20,545 bases of DNA, from positions 1 through 20,545 of the forward strand of contig JBFXAM010000078.1 in NCBI GenBank assembly GCA_050184295.1, given 5' to 3'. Both the position numbers and the translations under genes were made by a program. Source of the stretch: JBFXAM01 sp050184295. GTDB lineage: Bacteria > Planctomycetota > Phycisphaerae > UBA1845 > Fen-1342. Shown here piece after piece: positions 1-8,071 of this stretch (positions are counted from its first letter, which is position 1; the number at the start of each line of letters is the position of its first letter). The notes below the pieces were generated by a model that was not told the origin of the DNA, searched no databases, and worked only from the letters and a program-made list of their open reading frames with translations.

Positions 1-25
1 GCCAGAAACGGAAGCCCGACATCTC

Positions 26-1354
26 ATGCACTCAGAACCCAAAGCGCTGCTACGGAAGGCTATTCTACAGGTCATTCCTCATCTTCAGAAATTATCTGGC
101 GAATCATTGTCGCCGTACCAAGTGTGCACAAAAACGGGCGACCAACAATGGCAAGGCGAGGCCGTTCTTCGGCTCGACACGGCGCGGCTTTTCTCTGCAG
201 CAAACGACTATATTAGGAGGGCGAGCGAGCCGTTCATGAATTCTTTCTTGACACAGCACTCAGGATACAACGGATTCATGCGGTTCTGTGGATTCATTGG
301 CGACAATTACTCCCGCGACAGTATCTGTATACTCTGCTACGCACTTGCTCATCTATGGACAAAATACGAAACGTTTGATTTGAATGCGGCCGCGATCGAT
401 TCGTTGGTCTCTGAGTTTGAGACGTTCGTCGATACGGCGTCAACCCGGTTTGTCTTTCGGACTCAGTTGGTTAACTTCTGCGCGTCGTTGGACCGTTTTC
501 CGCTGCCCCATGGACTTCTTGTACGGCGAATGACGGACAGAGAAGTGTCGGGCTTTAGCGGGGGGTGGTTTCAACTGCGCGCTGGTGGTCAATCACATTC
601 GGTTGGAATACACGAATTCTGCGTCGAGGGGACGATTACGTTATCAAGATGCACTGAAGCCGAGATCACTGACGTGCGGCCGGAGGCCCAAGTAAAGGTT
701 GCCCTTGACAAGGCCGTCCTTTCTTTCCGCACGTTTAAGAGAGGGAGCGTCGGGTACGGCATGATTCACTTCGCTCCGGTCACGTTCTGCCCGGTTATGG
801 TGGGCTCGATCGGCTACGGAGACGCGTATATTCCGATCGGGGAGTACCGGCTAGAGACTGACGAGATTGGTGAATTCTCTGAGCACGCAACGCGCGTCTA
901 TGCGATGACCGAACCGTCGATGCAAATGGCATGCTCGCGGCTAGCGGATTCCGGTATGCGAACCAAACCAGTAGATCGCCTCGTCGACGCCGTGATTGGA
1001 ATGGAGGCACTCTTGCTTGCAGGGCTACGGAGCGAGGATCGGAGAAGTGAGCTGAAGCTCCGATTTGCTCTTCACTACTCGACACTCTTCACAGAGACGG
1101 AGGAACGGCGCCGCGCATTCAGGTTGGCGAAGGACCTGTACGACTTGCGGAGCAGGATTGTCCACGGCAGTGCGTTTGCCAGGACGGTCCTGCGCGTCGG
1201 AGACGAGAAGCTCAACCTGTCGGAAGCGGCGAATCGGGCGTGCGAGGCGCTCCGCTTAGTTGTGAAGAAGTTCCTTCCACGCACGGAGCGAGCGCCATAC
1301 AAGCAACCCGAGTTTTGGGAATCTGCATATTTTGGAATCCATCCAAACCAGTGA
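26..1354 (+). CDS. HEPN-domain protein (Apea-like HEPN), possible RNase
   Basis: 442 aa from ATG 26. The reading frame is open to the left edge, so the true start may lie outside the window; only a distant GGAAG precedes this ATG. The C-terminal third (about residues 320-425) looks like a helical HEPN domain of the Apea-like type, with DAVIGMEALLL, then LKLRFALHYS, then DLRSRIVHGS. It contains R375-x4-H380, the RX4-6H signature of metal-independent HEPN RNases. The first ~310 residues match nothing I recognise. Apea-like HEPN proteins are known in anti-phage abortive infection, but many family members are uncharacterised, so a defence role is inference. Codon use is visibly more AT-rich than in the rest of the window (frequent TTT, ATT, TCA, TTA), which suggests horizontal acquisition. 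It converges on the hicB-like gene, 42 bp away. No partner gene is visible. Sure of coding and fairly sure of HEPN; function open. Confidence 0.75.
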   Translation: MHSEPKALLRKAILQVIPHLQKLSGESLSPYQVCTKTGDQQWQGEAVLRLDTARLFSAANDYIRRASEPFMNSFLTQHSGYNGFMRFCGFIGDNYSRDSICILCYALAHLWTKYETFDLNAAAIDSLVSEFETFVDTASTRFVFRTQLVNFCASLDRFPLPHGLLVRRMTDREVSGFSGGWFQLRAGGQSHSVGIHEFCVEGTITLSRCTEAEITDVRPEAQVKVALDKAVLSFRTFKRGSVGYGMIHFAPVTFCPVMVGSIGYGDAYIPIGEYRLETDEIGEFSEHATRVYAMTEPSMQMACSRLADSGMRTKPVDRLVDAVIGMEALLLAGLRSEDRRSELKLRFALHYSTLFTETEERRRAFRLAKDLYDLRSRIVHGSAFARTVLRVGDEKLNLSEAANRACEALRLVVKKFLPRTERAPYKQPEFWESAYFGIHPNQ

Positions 1355-1396
1355 GTCCTATCACTGCGCCGCCCACCGCGTGACCTGTTCGCGAAC

Positions 1397-1618
1397 TCAT
1401 GTCGCGAGCGAGAGCGACTCCACGACCGCGTCCGTCTGTCGCTCGCGCAAGGCGATTTCGCGCCGAGCCGCCATCAGTTCCTGCAACGCATCCAGCACGT
1501 TCTCGCGCGCCTCGTCCTTCGTCTTGCCCTGCGAGAAGGCGCCGGGGACTTCGGCCACGGTGGCGATCCACCAGCCGTCGTCGCCCGGTTCGTAGATGAT
1601 CGTCAGGTCGGCCTTCAT
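1397..1618 (-). CDS. HicB-like antitoxin (orphan)
   Basis: 73 aa from ATG 1618; the adjacent ATG at 1621 is equally possible. The sequence fits the HicB fold: a first strand (ADLTIIYEPGDDGWWIATV), the EVPGAFSQGKT turn, then the EARENVLDALQEL helix. HicB proteins pair with the small RNA-cleaving toxin HicA. No HicA-like ORF (dsRBD-like, with a GSHH-type motif) is visible on either side, so this is an orphan or a HicB-like regulator. It has no separate C-terminal DNA-binding domain beyond a short charged tail. A longer start at 1660 would add 14 unconserved residues and would run over the predicted promoter at 1626-1655, so I reject it. It ends 42 bp from the end of the HEPN gene, which points toward it. 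Confidence 0.75.
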   Translation of the reverse strand: MKADLTIIYEPGDDGWWIATVAEVPGAFSQGKTKDEARENVLDALQELMAARREIALRERQTDAVVESLSLAT

Positions 1619-1625
1619 CATCCTG

Positions 1626-1655
1626 AGTATATCGTCGGGACCGGGCGCCACCCAA
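1626..1655 (-). promoter_or_regulatory. Putative promoter of the hicB-like gene
   Basis: On the minus strand, TTGGGT (1655-1650), an 18-bp spacer and TATACT (1631-1626) resemble a sigma70-type promoter. The -10 box ends 4 bases before ATG 1621 and 7 bases before ATG 1618, so transcription would begin at or next to the start codon (a leaderless mRNA). Read by eye only. Confidence 0.45.
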
Positions 1656-1810
1656 AGCACCCATCACAGTTCCGCGGCACAAGCGCCCGTGGCTGCGGCC
1701 GAAAACGCATGTCAGGCGTTGGGCCCCGGTTGATGGGCGCGTGCGAGCGCCCGTCGGACTTCGGGTTCCCGGTCGACGCCCTCCGCATCGGCCGGCACGG
1801 CGGCGCAATC

Positions 1811-3484
1811 TCACGGCCTTCGATCCTCCAGCAGCAGATACAGCACGTTGTCGCTGAACGCCGGATCGAACGTCAGCCCCAGATGATTGGTCGAGAGAAA
1901 CTGCGCCCGGCGCCACGCGATCGGCGACTGCACGCCCGGCGTCCAAGTCGCGTCGGTGCGCTCGTCGCACAGGGCGCTCTGCCGCAACACCGTGCCGTCA
2001 CCGGGCCCCCACTCCGCGACCCGCAGCCGGCCGCGCCCGTCCACAGCGCCGACCGCGCGCGTCCTTACGGCGTCGCCCGCGAACAGGTATAGCGAGAGCC
2101 CCGCGGGCGGCGTCGCGGGCTGATCGAGTGCTGACTGAAACTGCCGCGCCCGCGACAGGCACGCCCGCAGGTGTGCGAGCGCAATCGCCCGCCGCTCGGC
2201 GTCGTCGCGGGCGTCGGGCAAGAGCGTCCGCAGCAGCGCGCCCGTCTCGGCGTCACGCGCCGCAAGCCCCCAGCCGAAGCGTTCCCACGTCGCCGCGTTC
2301 AGCAGATCCGCGTCCATCCGCGCGCCCGTCGCATCCACCAACACGCCGTGCCGCGTGCGCGGCAAGAGCTGGTAGATCGACGGCATCGTCCCCAGCACCG
2401 CCGCCGGATAGTTCGGCAGCAGCGGCCCGAAATTCACACCGTCGACGAGGCTGACGAGGCTGTTGAGCGACCCGGCGTTGGGTGTGCCGATGAAGATCGC
2501 GCGCTCCACGTGGGCGGCGCCGGGCCAGGTCGGCGCCGGCGGTCGGCTTGTCCGCCTCGTGCTCGCGCCGGCGTTCGCTCCGGCGGGCGCGCCAATCGCC
2601 CGTGTATCGCCCACAGACGGGGCATGTGCCGATGACGTGAGCAGCGAACTCGCGCCGTCGGTGGGCGCGCTGTCGGTCGGCGCGCCATCGGTCGCCGCGC
2701 CGGCGCTGCCCGACCGCGCGTCGTTGCTCGGCTCCGCGTCGCCGTACATCAGGTAATAGCGCGCCACAAGACCGCCCATCGAGTGCGCCACGATGTCGAA
2801 TTTCACGGGTGCGTCCGCGTCCTGGCCCAGTTTGCGGCGGATGTCGCGGATGTACTCGGACTTTTCGCGGATGAACTCGCCCAATCGCCGGGCGTTCTCG
2901 ACGTTGTCGCGCCGCCAGTCATACGCGAATTGAAAGCAGGTGTAATGAAGCGGGCCGTAGTCAACCGCGCCGGCGCGACCCAGTAACTCATCGCGATACC
3001 CGCCGACGCCGAGCGTCGCGAGAATTCGCGAGTAGGCCTGCAACTCGATCGGCAGCCCGAGCAGATCAATCCGCGTGCGATCGAGCACGCCCGCGGGCAC
3101 GACGTCGTCGCGCAACTCCGCGAGCGCGACCCCCGACGCAGCCGATCCACGTGCGCGCAGCGATCGAGCAAGCGCCGACCCTTGCGCGTCGCCGCGCGTC
3201 TGCTCCGTGGTCAGAGGCAGCGCCAGCAGCCGGGCGCCGTCGGCCGTTTGCGGGTTGGCGTAGTCGCCTGAGAACGCGCCCCACGCGACGCGCTGCGAGC
3301 CGGTTTCGAGGAGGCGCGACCCAAGAATCCCCGGAATCACGATGACCGGATTGCGGTGGGCGTCGTCGACCTTTGCCGCCCGGTCGTAAATGTTCCCCAG
3401 GTTCGGCGCCGGCAACGACGTGCGACAGCCGGAGAGCAGCGTCGCCGCCGACAGACCCAGCGATAACCATCGCACGATAGACAT
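1811..3484 (-). CDS. LCAT-like alpha/beta-hydrolase lipase, lipoprotein
   Basis: 557 aa. The N-terminus is a lipoprotein signal (WLSLGLSAATLLSGC, lipobox Cys20), so the protein is probably membrane-anchored in the cell envelope. It resembles the lecithin:cholesterol acyltransferase family of lipases/acyltransferases. Visible family signs are PVIVIPGILGSRL (47-58), the nucleophile elbow AHSMGG with Ser235, FIGTPNAGS (331-339), GPGDGTV around Asp496, and STNHLGL with His534 near the C-terminus as catalytic acid and base candidates. Residues about 253-320 are a low-complexity Ala/Gly/Ser/Thr-rich insertion containing repeated TDxAPTD-type units, not part of the fold. GGAG lies 8 bases upstream of ATG 3484, supporting this start. 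The substrate (phospholipid or acyl ester) cannot be told from sequence. It stands alone; the next minus-strand gene upstream (DinB-like) is 227 bp away. Confidence 0.85.
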   Translation of the reverse strand: MSIVRWLSLGLSAATLLSGCRTSLPAPNLGNIYDRAAKVDDAHRNPVIVIPGILGSRLLETGSQRVAWGAFSGDYANPQTADGARLLALPLTTEQTRGDAQGSALARSLRARGSAASGVALAELRDDVVPAGVLDRTRIDLLGLPIELQAYSRILATLGVGGYRDELLGRAGAVDYGPLHYTCFQFAYDWRRDNVENARRLGEFIREKSEYIRDIRRKLGQDADAPVKFDIVAHSMGGLVARYYLMYGDAEPSNDARSGSAGAATDGAPTDSAPTDGASSLLTSSAHAPSVGDTRAIGAPAGANAGASTRRTSRPPAPTWPGAAHVERAIFIGTPNAGSLNSLVSLVDGVNFGPLLPNYPAAVLGTMPSIYQLLPRTRHGVLVDATGARMDADLLNAATWERFGWGLAARDAETGALLRTLLPDARDDAERRAIALAHLRACLSRARQFQSALDQPATPPAGLSLYLFAGDAVRTRAVGAVDGRGRLRVAEWGPGDGTVLRQSALCDERTDATWTPGVQSPIAWRRAQFLSTNHLGLTFDPAFSDNVLYLLLEDRRP

Positions 3485-3711
3485 GCAGAATCTCCGCTCA
3501 GTCTGGAGCAGTGCCGAGAAGAAAAACGATCATATCACGGACCGAGCCGCGGTATTCAGGCCGCGCGGAGCCGCCGCGCGACAAGAACGTCGCGGCTCCA
3601 AACCGTCGCGGTTTTGGTGAGGCACAACGCGAGCTGCTTGGCGCATCGGGCGTTGTTCCGCGACGCGCTGGATCGACGCGGGGCCCGGGCACGCGTCGCG
3701 GCGGATTGCGG

Positions 3712-4152
3712 CTACTCGATCGACGGTTTTCCGAGCAGCGCGCGGACGTACATGATCTGCCCGATGTGATAGCTGTCGTGGGGGGCGAGATACGCGAGGG
3801 AATCGAGCTTCTTCGATTCGTCGAGCATGGCGCTGCGCACCGCGTGTTGCGATTCCTCGAAGCGCGCGAGCGCCCGCTTCCAGGCCGCGTCGGAGTGATC
3901 GACGGGGGCTTCGAAGTTCCGGCGCGCGACGTCCGCGTCGCTGGGCGATGCGCCGCCGCCGGCGCGGCTCACGGCGACCTCGCGCCAGAACACGATGTGG
4001 TTGAGAATCTGCCAGATCGAATGCCGGCCCGGCGCGGGCTGGCGGGCGGCGTCGGCCCCGGATAGGTCCGCGAGCGCCTTCGGCCATGCGGCGGCCCAGA
4101 GGCCGGCCTGCCAGGCTTCGTCCCAGGTTCGCACCAGTTCGTGGCGGTCCAT
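3712..4152 (-). CDS. DinB-superfamily protein
   Basis: 146 aa, normal length for the DinB/YfiT-like four-helix-bundle superfamily. The metal-binding His triad is visible: His52 in ILNHIVFWRE, and His125 and His129 in the APHDSYHIGQI helix. Members include thiol-dependent (bacillithiol or mycothiol) transferases and many proteins without known function. Despite the name they are not the DNA polymerase DinB. The substrate cannot be assigned. GGAG lies 8 bases before ATG 4152, and a TACAAT -10 box is at 4199-4194. No operon partner: the upstream neighbour is divergent. Confidence 0.85.
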   Translation of the reverse strand: MDRHELVRTWDEAWQAGLWAAAWPKALADLSGADAARQPAPGRHSIWQILNHIVFWREVAVSRAGGGASPSDADVARRNFEAPVDHSDAAWKRALARFEESQHAVRSAMLDESKKLDSLAYLAPHDSYHIGQIMYVRALLGKPSIE

Positions 4153-4193
4153 GATGAGAACTCCGTATGGATCGACCGGCTCGGCAGGCGGAC

Positions 4194-4221
4194 ATTGTAC
4201 AGCGCGGATCCGAGTGCCGAA
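4194..4221 (-). promoter_or_regulatory. Putative promoter of the DinB-like gene
   Basis: On the minus strand, TTCGGC (4221-4216), a 16-bp spacer and TACAAT (4199-4194). The same pair of hexamers, with a 17-bp spacer, precedes the MnmE-like gene. The leader would be about 35-40 nt and includes the GGAG ribosome binding site. Confidence 0.4.
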
Positions 4222-4465
4222 CGCGAGTGCGCGGGCAGAGAGCGGGTGGCGGCGTCCGAAACCGACGCACGAGGCGGCGCGCTCGGCGGGGCGCTCGATG
4301 CCGGGGGTTCCGATTCGCAGCGCCGCCGCGAGAATCGGGACGCCGACGGAACGCCGGTGCGATCCGTGACCCGACGCCGCAACTGATCCGGCCCCACGTC
4401 GAATGCCGACTTGCCGCTCCGCGCGCGATGTCCTCCCGGATTCGCGTGTGGGTCGTGTTTTTTTC
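4222..4465. other. Intergenic stretch, no gene seen
   Basis: Lies between the divergent DinB-like gene and the secreted protease-like gene (full gap 4153-4617). Translations of all frames are Arg/Pro/Ala-rich, as expected for non-coding GC-rich DNA, and match nothing. The only structure seen is the promoter-like elements at its two ends and a T-run near 4458-4464. Confidence 0.5.
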
Positions 4466-4494
4466 TTCTGCGGACGGTTTGCGATTGTTAAGAT
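4466..4494 (+). promoter_or_regulatory. Putative promoter of the secreted 733-aa protein
   Basis: TTCTGC (4466-4471), a 17-bp spacer and TAAGAT (4489-4494) in a locally AT-richer patch. It would give a leader of roughly 115 nt before the GTG start at 4618. Weak match, read by eye. Confidence 0.3.
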
Positions 4495-4617
4495 GGTGAT
4501 TGCGAGTCCGTGTTTCGCCGGTCAGCGCGGCACGGGTTCACATCGTTCGCATCGCCACGCTCGACCTTGTGAGGTGTTCACGGCGCGTGGCGCCGGCATG
4601 AGCGAAAGGAGCACGTC

Positions 4618-6819
4618 GTGGATCGAGATCGGCAGATCGGGTTTGTGTTGTTCGCGTGGCTCGCAACGGCAGCGGCGATCGCGGATGGTCCGAAGGCGTA
4701 CGTCGTCACTGGCTACGCGAAGAACGACAAGGACGCGGCCGATCACCAGGGGCTGGCCGACGAGGCGGAGAGCGACCTGGAGGCGGCTGGGTATAAGGTG
4801 ACGCGGGTCAACCGTGCGAACAAGCAGCAGATCAAGGACGCAATCAACGATCCCGACGCGCGGGCGCTGGTGTTCATCAATCACGGGGCGAGCGGCAGCG
4901 CGACCGTCGGCGGACAGGGCGCCGAGGGCGCGGTGGAGCTGGTGACGGCGTCGCAGTTTGGCGTGCTCGATCATTACGACATCGTCACGATTCACGCGTG
5001 CGACCAATGCCAGGAAGACTGGATGGACGTCTTCCCGGACGCCGAGTTTCACTCGTGGAAGGGCTGCATCTATGTGAGCGACGAGTTGGCCTGGCAAAAG
5101 GACAAGGTGTATCCGCCCGCCACGCAGCCTTCCACCGGCTCCTCGACCGGCGATCGCCACAAGGATGAGGAGGACGGGGAGTTTCCGGAAGAGGATCAGG
5201 GACTCAACGTCAGCCATCACAGCGTGGCCGGCAACTGGCCGATGGATCCGGGGCTGGCCGGGTTGTTCGGCGAGCGAAGCATGAACTTCTATGTGACGGA
5301 CGACGTCTTCGCGAACCGCCAATTGGTTTATTCCGCGTTGATTTCGGACGGCAGCATTATCGCGAACGCGCTCAACACGCCCGCGCCGAGCCCCGACTTC
5401 AACGTGCTGATGCCGTTCGACGCGTACATGGCCGTCATCGCGAACCCGTACCTGCTGCTCAATCCCGGATCGTTCGGCACGCTGATCCAGGTGGAGCCGC
5501 TCGTCGGCGGGCTCGATCTCGACGCGACGTATCGCGGGTTGCGCCGCAATCTGTTTTACGTCACCGACGTGGGTGCGTGCTGCCTCGGCACCGGCTGCAC
5601 ACTCATGACGCAGTTCGATTGCCAGAACGCCGGTGGGCAGTATCTCGGGCTGGGGACGGCGTGTCCGCCCAACATCGATGGTTCGTGGGACCACGCATAC
5701 GGCGTGCCGCGCGCGGCGCAGGATGCGCAGACCGGCTTCGGCGACAGCAACCTGGGGCTCGTGGATGCGGCCAACGGGTCCGAGCTCGACGGCGCGTACG
5801 CCGTTTTCACGCGCTGCGGCGAGCCGCGGATGAACCTGCTGTTGACCGGCAATCTCGAGTCGAACTTCAACAAGCTCGAGATCTTCTTCGACACGCGGCC
5901 AGGCGGGCAGAATCGGCTCCGCGGCGACAACCCGAACGTGGACTTTAACGCCCTGAATCGCATGGGCGACGACGGCAGCAACAATGGTCTGACGTTCGAC
6001 GAGAATTTCGCGGCGGACTTCTGGATGGGCGTGACCGGCGGCGGCGCTCCGTACGCCCTGTACGCCAACTATGCCGAACTGAGCAGCGACGGCAATCCCG
6101 GGATCGGACGCTACCTCGGGACAACCTCCGCCGGCGGACCCGGACAACTGCTCGACGGCGACAACCCGCACAATGTCCGGGCGACGATCAACAACCAGAA
6201 CGTGGGCGGCGTGTCCGGCGGATTCGGGCCGGGCTCCGGCGGCGAGTTCGTCCGCACCGGCGTCGAAATCTCGATCCCGCTCAGCGCCCTCGGCGACGCC
6301 AACGGCTGGATTCGCGTCTGCGCATTCGTCAACGGCGGCGGACACGACTTCGTGTCCAACCAGGTTCTGCGCGGCATTGGCGCGAGCGGCAACCTCGGTG
6401 AGCCGCGCGCCGTGAAGTTCGACATGATCGCCGGCCAGCAGTGGGTCGCGTTCAAGGTGCCCGATCCCGAACCCGGCGCCTGCTGCATGCCCGATTCCAC
6501 CTGCTTCGTCGCCAGCGCCGCCGACTGCTTCAATTTCGGCGGCACCTACCAGGGCAACGCCGTCCCGTGCGGCTCCTGCGGCGGCGGTCCCTGCGCTGGC
6601 GTGCTCGCCGGAGACAGCAACGGCGACGGGTTTGTGAACAACTTCGACATCGATCCGTTCGTGCTGGCATTGATCGACCCAGCCGGGTACACGGCGCTGT
6701 TCTGCGGCGGCGACCCGCAGTGTGTCATCTGCCGCAACGACATGAACGCGGACGGCGCGGTCAACAACTTCGACATCGACCCGTTCGTGCTCTGTCTGGT
6801 CAGCGGGTCGTGTCCGTGA
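4618..6819 (+). CDS. Secreted clan CD protease-like protein with Cys-rich and dockerin-like modules
   Basis: 733 aa from GTG 4618, chosen for AAAGGAG about 6 bases upstream; ATG 4598 is out of frame. A signal peptide (residues 1-22, FVLFAWLATAAAIA) implies export. Residues 27-150 have the caspase/gingipain-type pattern: strand KAYVVTGY, a long helix, strand ALVFINHG with His89-Gly90, then strand DIVTIHAC with Ala127-Cys128. This hydrophobic-HG / hydrophobic-AC layout is the clan CD catalytic dyad; activity is inferred. Next come a Cys-rich repeat (GACC, 319-353), a secreted beta-rich region (about 355-610) with FNKLEIFFDTRPGGQNRLRG, a second Cys-rich repeat (620-655), and two dockerin-like EF-loops (666-733) with NNFDIDPFV twice. 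The last three module types recur in Planctomycetota exported proteins. The downstream amidase is co-directional, 101 bp away. Target and partner unknown. Confidence 0.85.
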   Translation: MDRDRQIGFVLFAWLATAAAIADGPKAYVVTGYAKNDKDAADHQGLADEAESDLEAAGYKVTRVNRANKQQIKDAINDPDARALVFINHGASGSATVGGQGAEGAVELVTASQFGVLDHYDIVTIHACDQCQEDWMDVFPDAEFHSWKGCIYVSDELAWQKDKVYPPATQPSTGSSTGDRHKDEEDGEFPEEDQGLNVSHHSVAGNWPMDPGLAGLFGERSMNFYVTDDVFANRQLVYSALISDGSIIANALNTPAPSPDFNVLMPFDAYMAVIANPYLLLNPGSFGTLIQVEPLVGGLDLDATYRGLRRNLFYVTDVGACCLGTGCTLMTQFDCQNAGGQYLGLGTACPPNIDGSWDHAYGVPRAAQDAQTGFGDSNLGLVDAANGSELDGAYAVFTRCGEPRMNLLLTGNLESNFNKLEIFFDTRPGGQNRLRGDNPNVDFNALNRMGDDGSNNGLTFDENFAADFWMGVTGGGAPYALYANYAELSSDGNPGIGRYLGTTSAGGPGQLLDGDNPHNVRATINNQNVGGVSGGFGPGSGGEFVRTGVEISIPLSALGDANGWIRVCAFVNGGGHDFVSNQVLRGIGASGNLGEPRAVKFDMIAGQQWVAFKVPDPEPGACCMPDSTCFVASAADCFNFGGTYQGNAVPCGSCGGGPCAGVLAGDSNGDGFVNNFDIDPFVLALIDPAGYTALFCGGDPQCVICRNDMNADGAVNNFDIDPFVLCLVSGSCP

Positions 6820-6920
6820 GCCGCGCCGCGCCTTGACGAACCGGGCGCGCCGCAGTGATCTTTCCGGGCCGGCGTCGGCTGCGCGGCTGTGCGTGGCGGC
6901 GCCGGCTCGGAGAGTGGTTC

Positions 6921-7970
6921 ATGATCACGCGCACGGTCCGTGGCGGCGCTCTTCTCGCGATTCCGCTCATTGCCGGTTGTGTCCACCGGCCCGGGGCGCC
7001 GCTGGTGCGCGCCGGCGACGAGATCGTCGTCGCGGGTCAGTTCTTTCACACCGGCACGCCGGTCGTACTCTGGCTCGACCCGCCCAACTACGACGCCTAT
7101 CGCGTCGAGAAGCGCTTCGAGCGCCCGTCGCACCTCGACCCGCCGGCGGCGCTCGCAACCGCCAGCGCGACGTCCACAGCGCCCTCGACCGCCCCCGCCG
7201 CGACGCGCCCCGCTGTCCGCCCGCCGCGCGACGAGCGCGGAGCGGCGCGCTATGGCTCGTGGCGGCGCCATCTGCCCAACCGCGACGCCGAGCGCATTTG
7301 GCGCGACGGCTGGACGCTCGCGGATGTGCAGGCGCACGTCGATCTGTTCGTGCTTCACTACGACGTGTGCGGCACATCGCGGCAGTGCTTCAAAGTGTTG
7401 CAGGACGGCCGGAACCTTTCGGTTCACTTCATGCTCGACGTCGACGGTACGATCTACCAGACGCTCGACCTGAAGGAGCGCGCCTGGCATGCCGGCCACG
7501 CCAACGACCGCAGCGTCGGCGTCGAGATCGCCAACATCGGCGCTTATGCGACGACCGAGCCGCTCGCAAAGTGGTATGGAAAGGACGCCGCCGGCCGCAC
7601 CGTCGTCACGCTTCCCCCGTCGCTCGTCGATGACGTGCGCACACCCGGATTCGTCGCGCGGCCGGCCCGGCCGGAGCCAGTCGCGGGCGCAATCCATGGG
7701 CGGACGTTGCAGCAGTACGATCTCACGCCAGAGCAATACGCCGCGCTCGGTAGGCTGACGGCGGCGCTCTGTCGCGTGCTGCCGCGCATTCGCGCCGACT
7801 TCCCGCGCGAGCCGGACGGGCGCGTCGCGCCGCGCGTGCTGACGCAGGATGAGCTCGAGCGGTTCAGCGGCGTGCTCGGGCACTATCACCTGACGACCGA
7901 GAAGATCGATCCGGGACCGGCGTTTGATTGGGACCGATTGCAGCGCGACGTTCGCAAAAACCTGCGCTAG
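6921..7970 (+). CDS. N-acetylmuramoyl-L-alanine amidase (Amidase_2/PGRP-like), lipoprotein
   Basis: 349 aa from ATG 6921, preceded by GGAGAG with 6-base spacing. An upstream in-frame ATG at 6855 would put an Arg-rich stretch before the signal, so I reject it. The N-terminus is a lipoprotein signal (GGALLAIPLIAGC). Residues about 135-335 match the Amidase_2 / peptidoglycan-recognition fold, which cuts the bond between N-acetylmuramic acid and L-alanine. Zinc ligand candidates are His146 (FVLHYD), His321 in GHYHLTTEKIDPGP and Asp330; AWHAGH (His190) is the conserved second block, followed by SVGVEIAN. Residues about 75-105 are an Ala/Thr/Pro-rich linker. Probable role is murein remodelling or recycling in the periplasm. 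It follows the secreted 733-aa protein by 101 bp and may be cotranscribed with it. Confidence 0.85.
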   Translation: MITRTVRGGALLAIPLIAGCVHRPGAPLVRAGDEIVVAGQFFHTGTPVVLWLDPPNYDAYRVEKRFERPSHLDPPAALATASATSTAPSTAPAATRPAVRPPRDERGAARYGSWRRHLPNRDAERIWRDGWTLADVQAHVDLFVLHYDVCGTSRQCFKVLQDGRNLSVHFMLDVDGTIYQTLDLKERAWHAGHANDRSVGVEIANIGAYATTEPLAKWYGKDAAGRTVVTLPPSLVDDVRTPGFVARPARPEPVAGAIHGRTLQQYDLTPEQYAALGRLTAALCRVLPRIRADFPREPDGRVAPRVLTQDELERFSGVLGHYHLTTEKIDPGPAFDWDRLQRDVRKNLR

Positions 7971-7990
7971 CGCAGCGCCGCAGGCCGGCG

Positions 7991-8020
7991 GGCGCCTGCC
8001 ATGCCGGCGGCATCGGCGCC
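7991..8020. terminator. Hairpin between convergent genes, possible bidirectional terminator
   Basis: GGCGCC at 7991-7996 pairs with GGCGCC at 8015-8020, and ATGCC (8001-8005) pairs with GGCAT (8009-8013) around a GGC loop, with a small asymmetric bulge. It sits midway between the amidase stop and the end of the minus-strand gene. There is no T-tract on either side, so intrinsic termination is only possible. Confidence 0.35.
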
Positions 8021-8071
8021 TCACCGCCGCGAGCACACCCCGTGGCGATCCGCAGCGGCGCGTCGCGCGGG

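Noticed and set aside
1661..1810. A hicA toxin gene upstream of hicB
   Set aside because: Translations of this 150-bp gap on both strands show no HicA-like motif.
4153..4617. A small gene between the DinB-like and secreted protein genes
   Set aside because: Frames are Arg/Pro/Ala-rich with no RBS-supported start or recognisable motif.
4522..6345. A 607-codon minus-strand ORF opposite the secreted protein gene
   Set aside because: It is an antisense shadow of a GC-rich gene: low-complexity Val/Arg/His-rich translation with no motifs, while the plus strand has a signal peptide, recognisable modules and an RBS.
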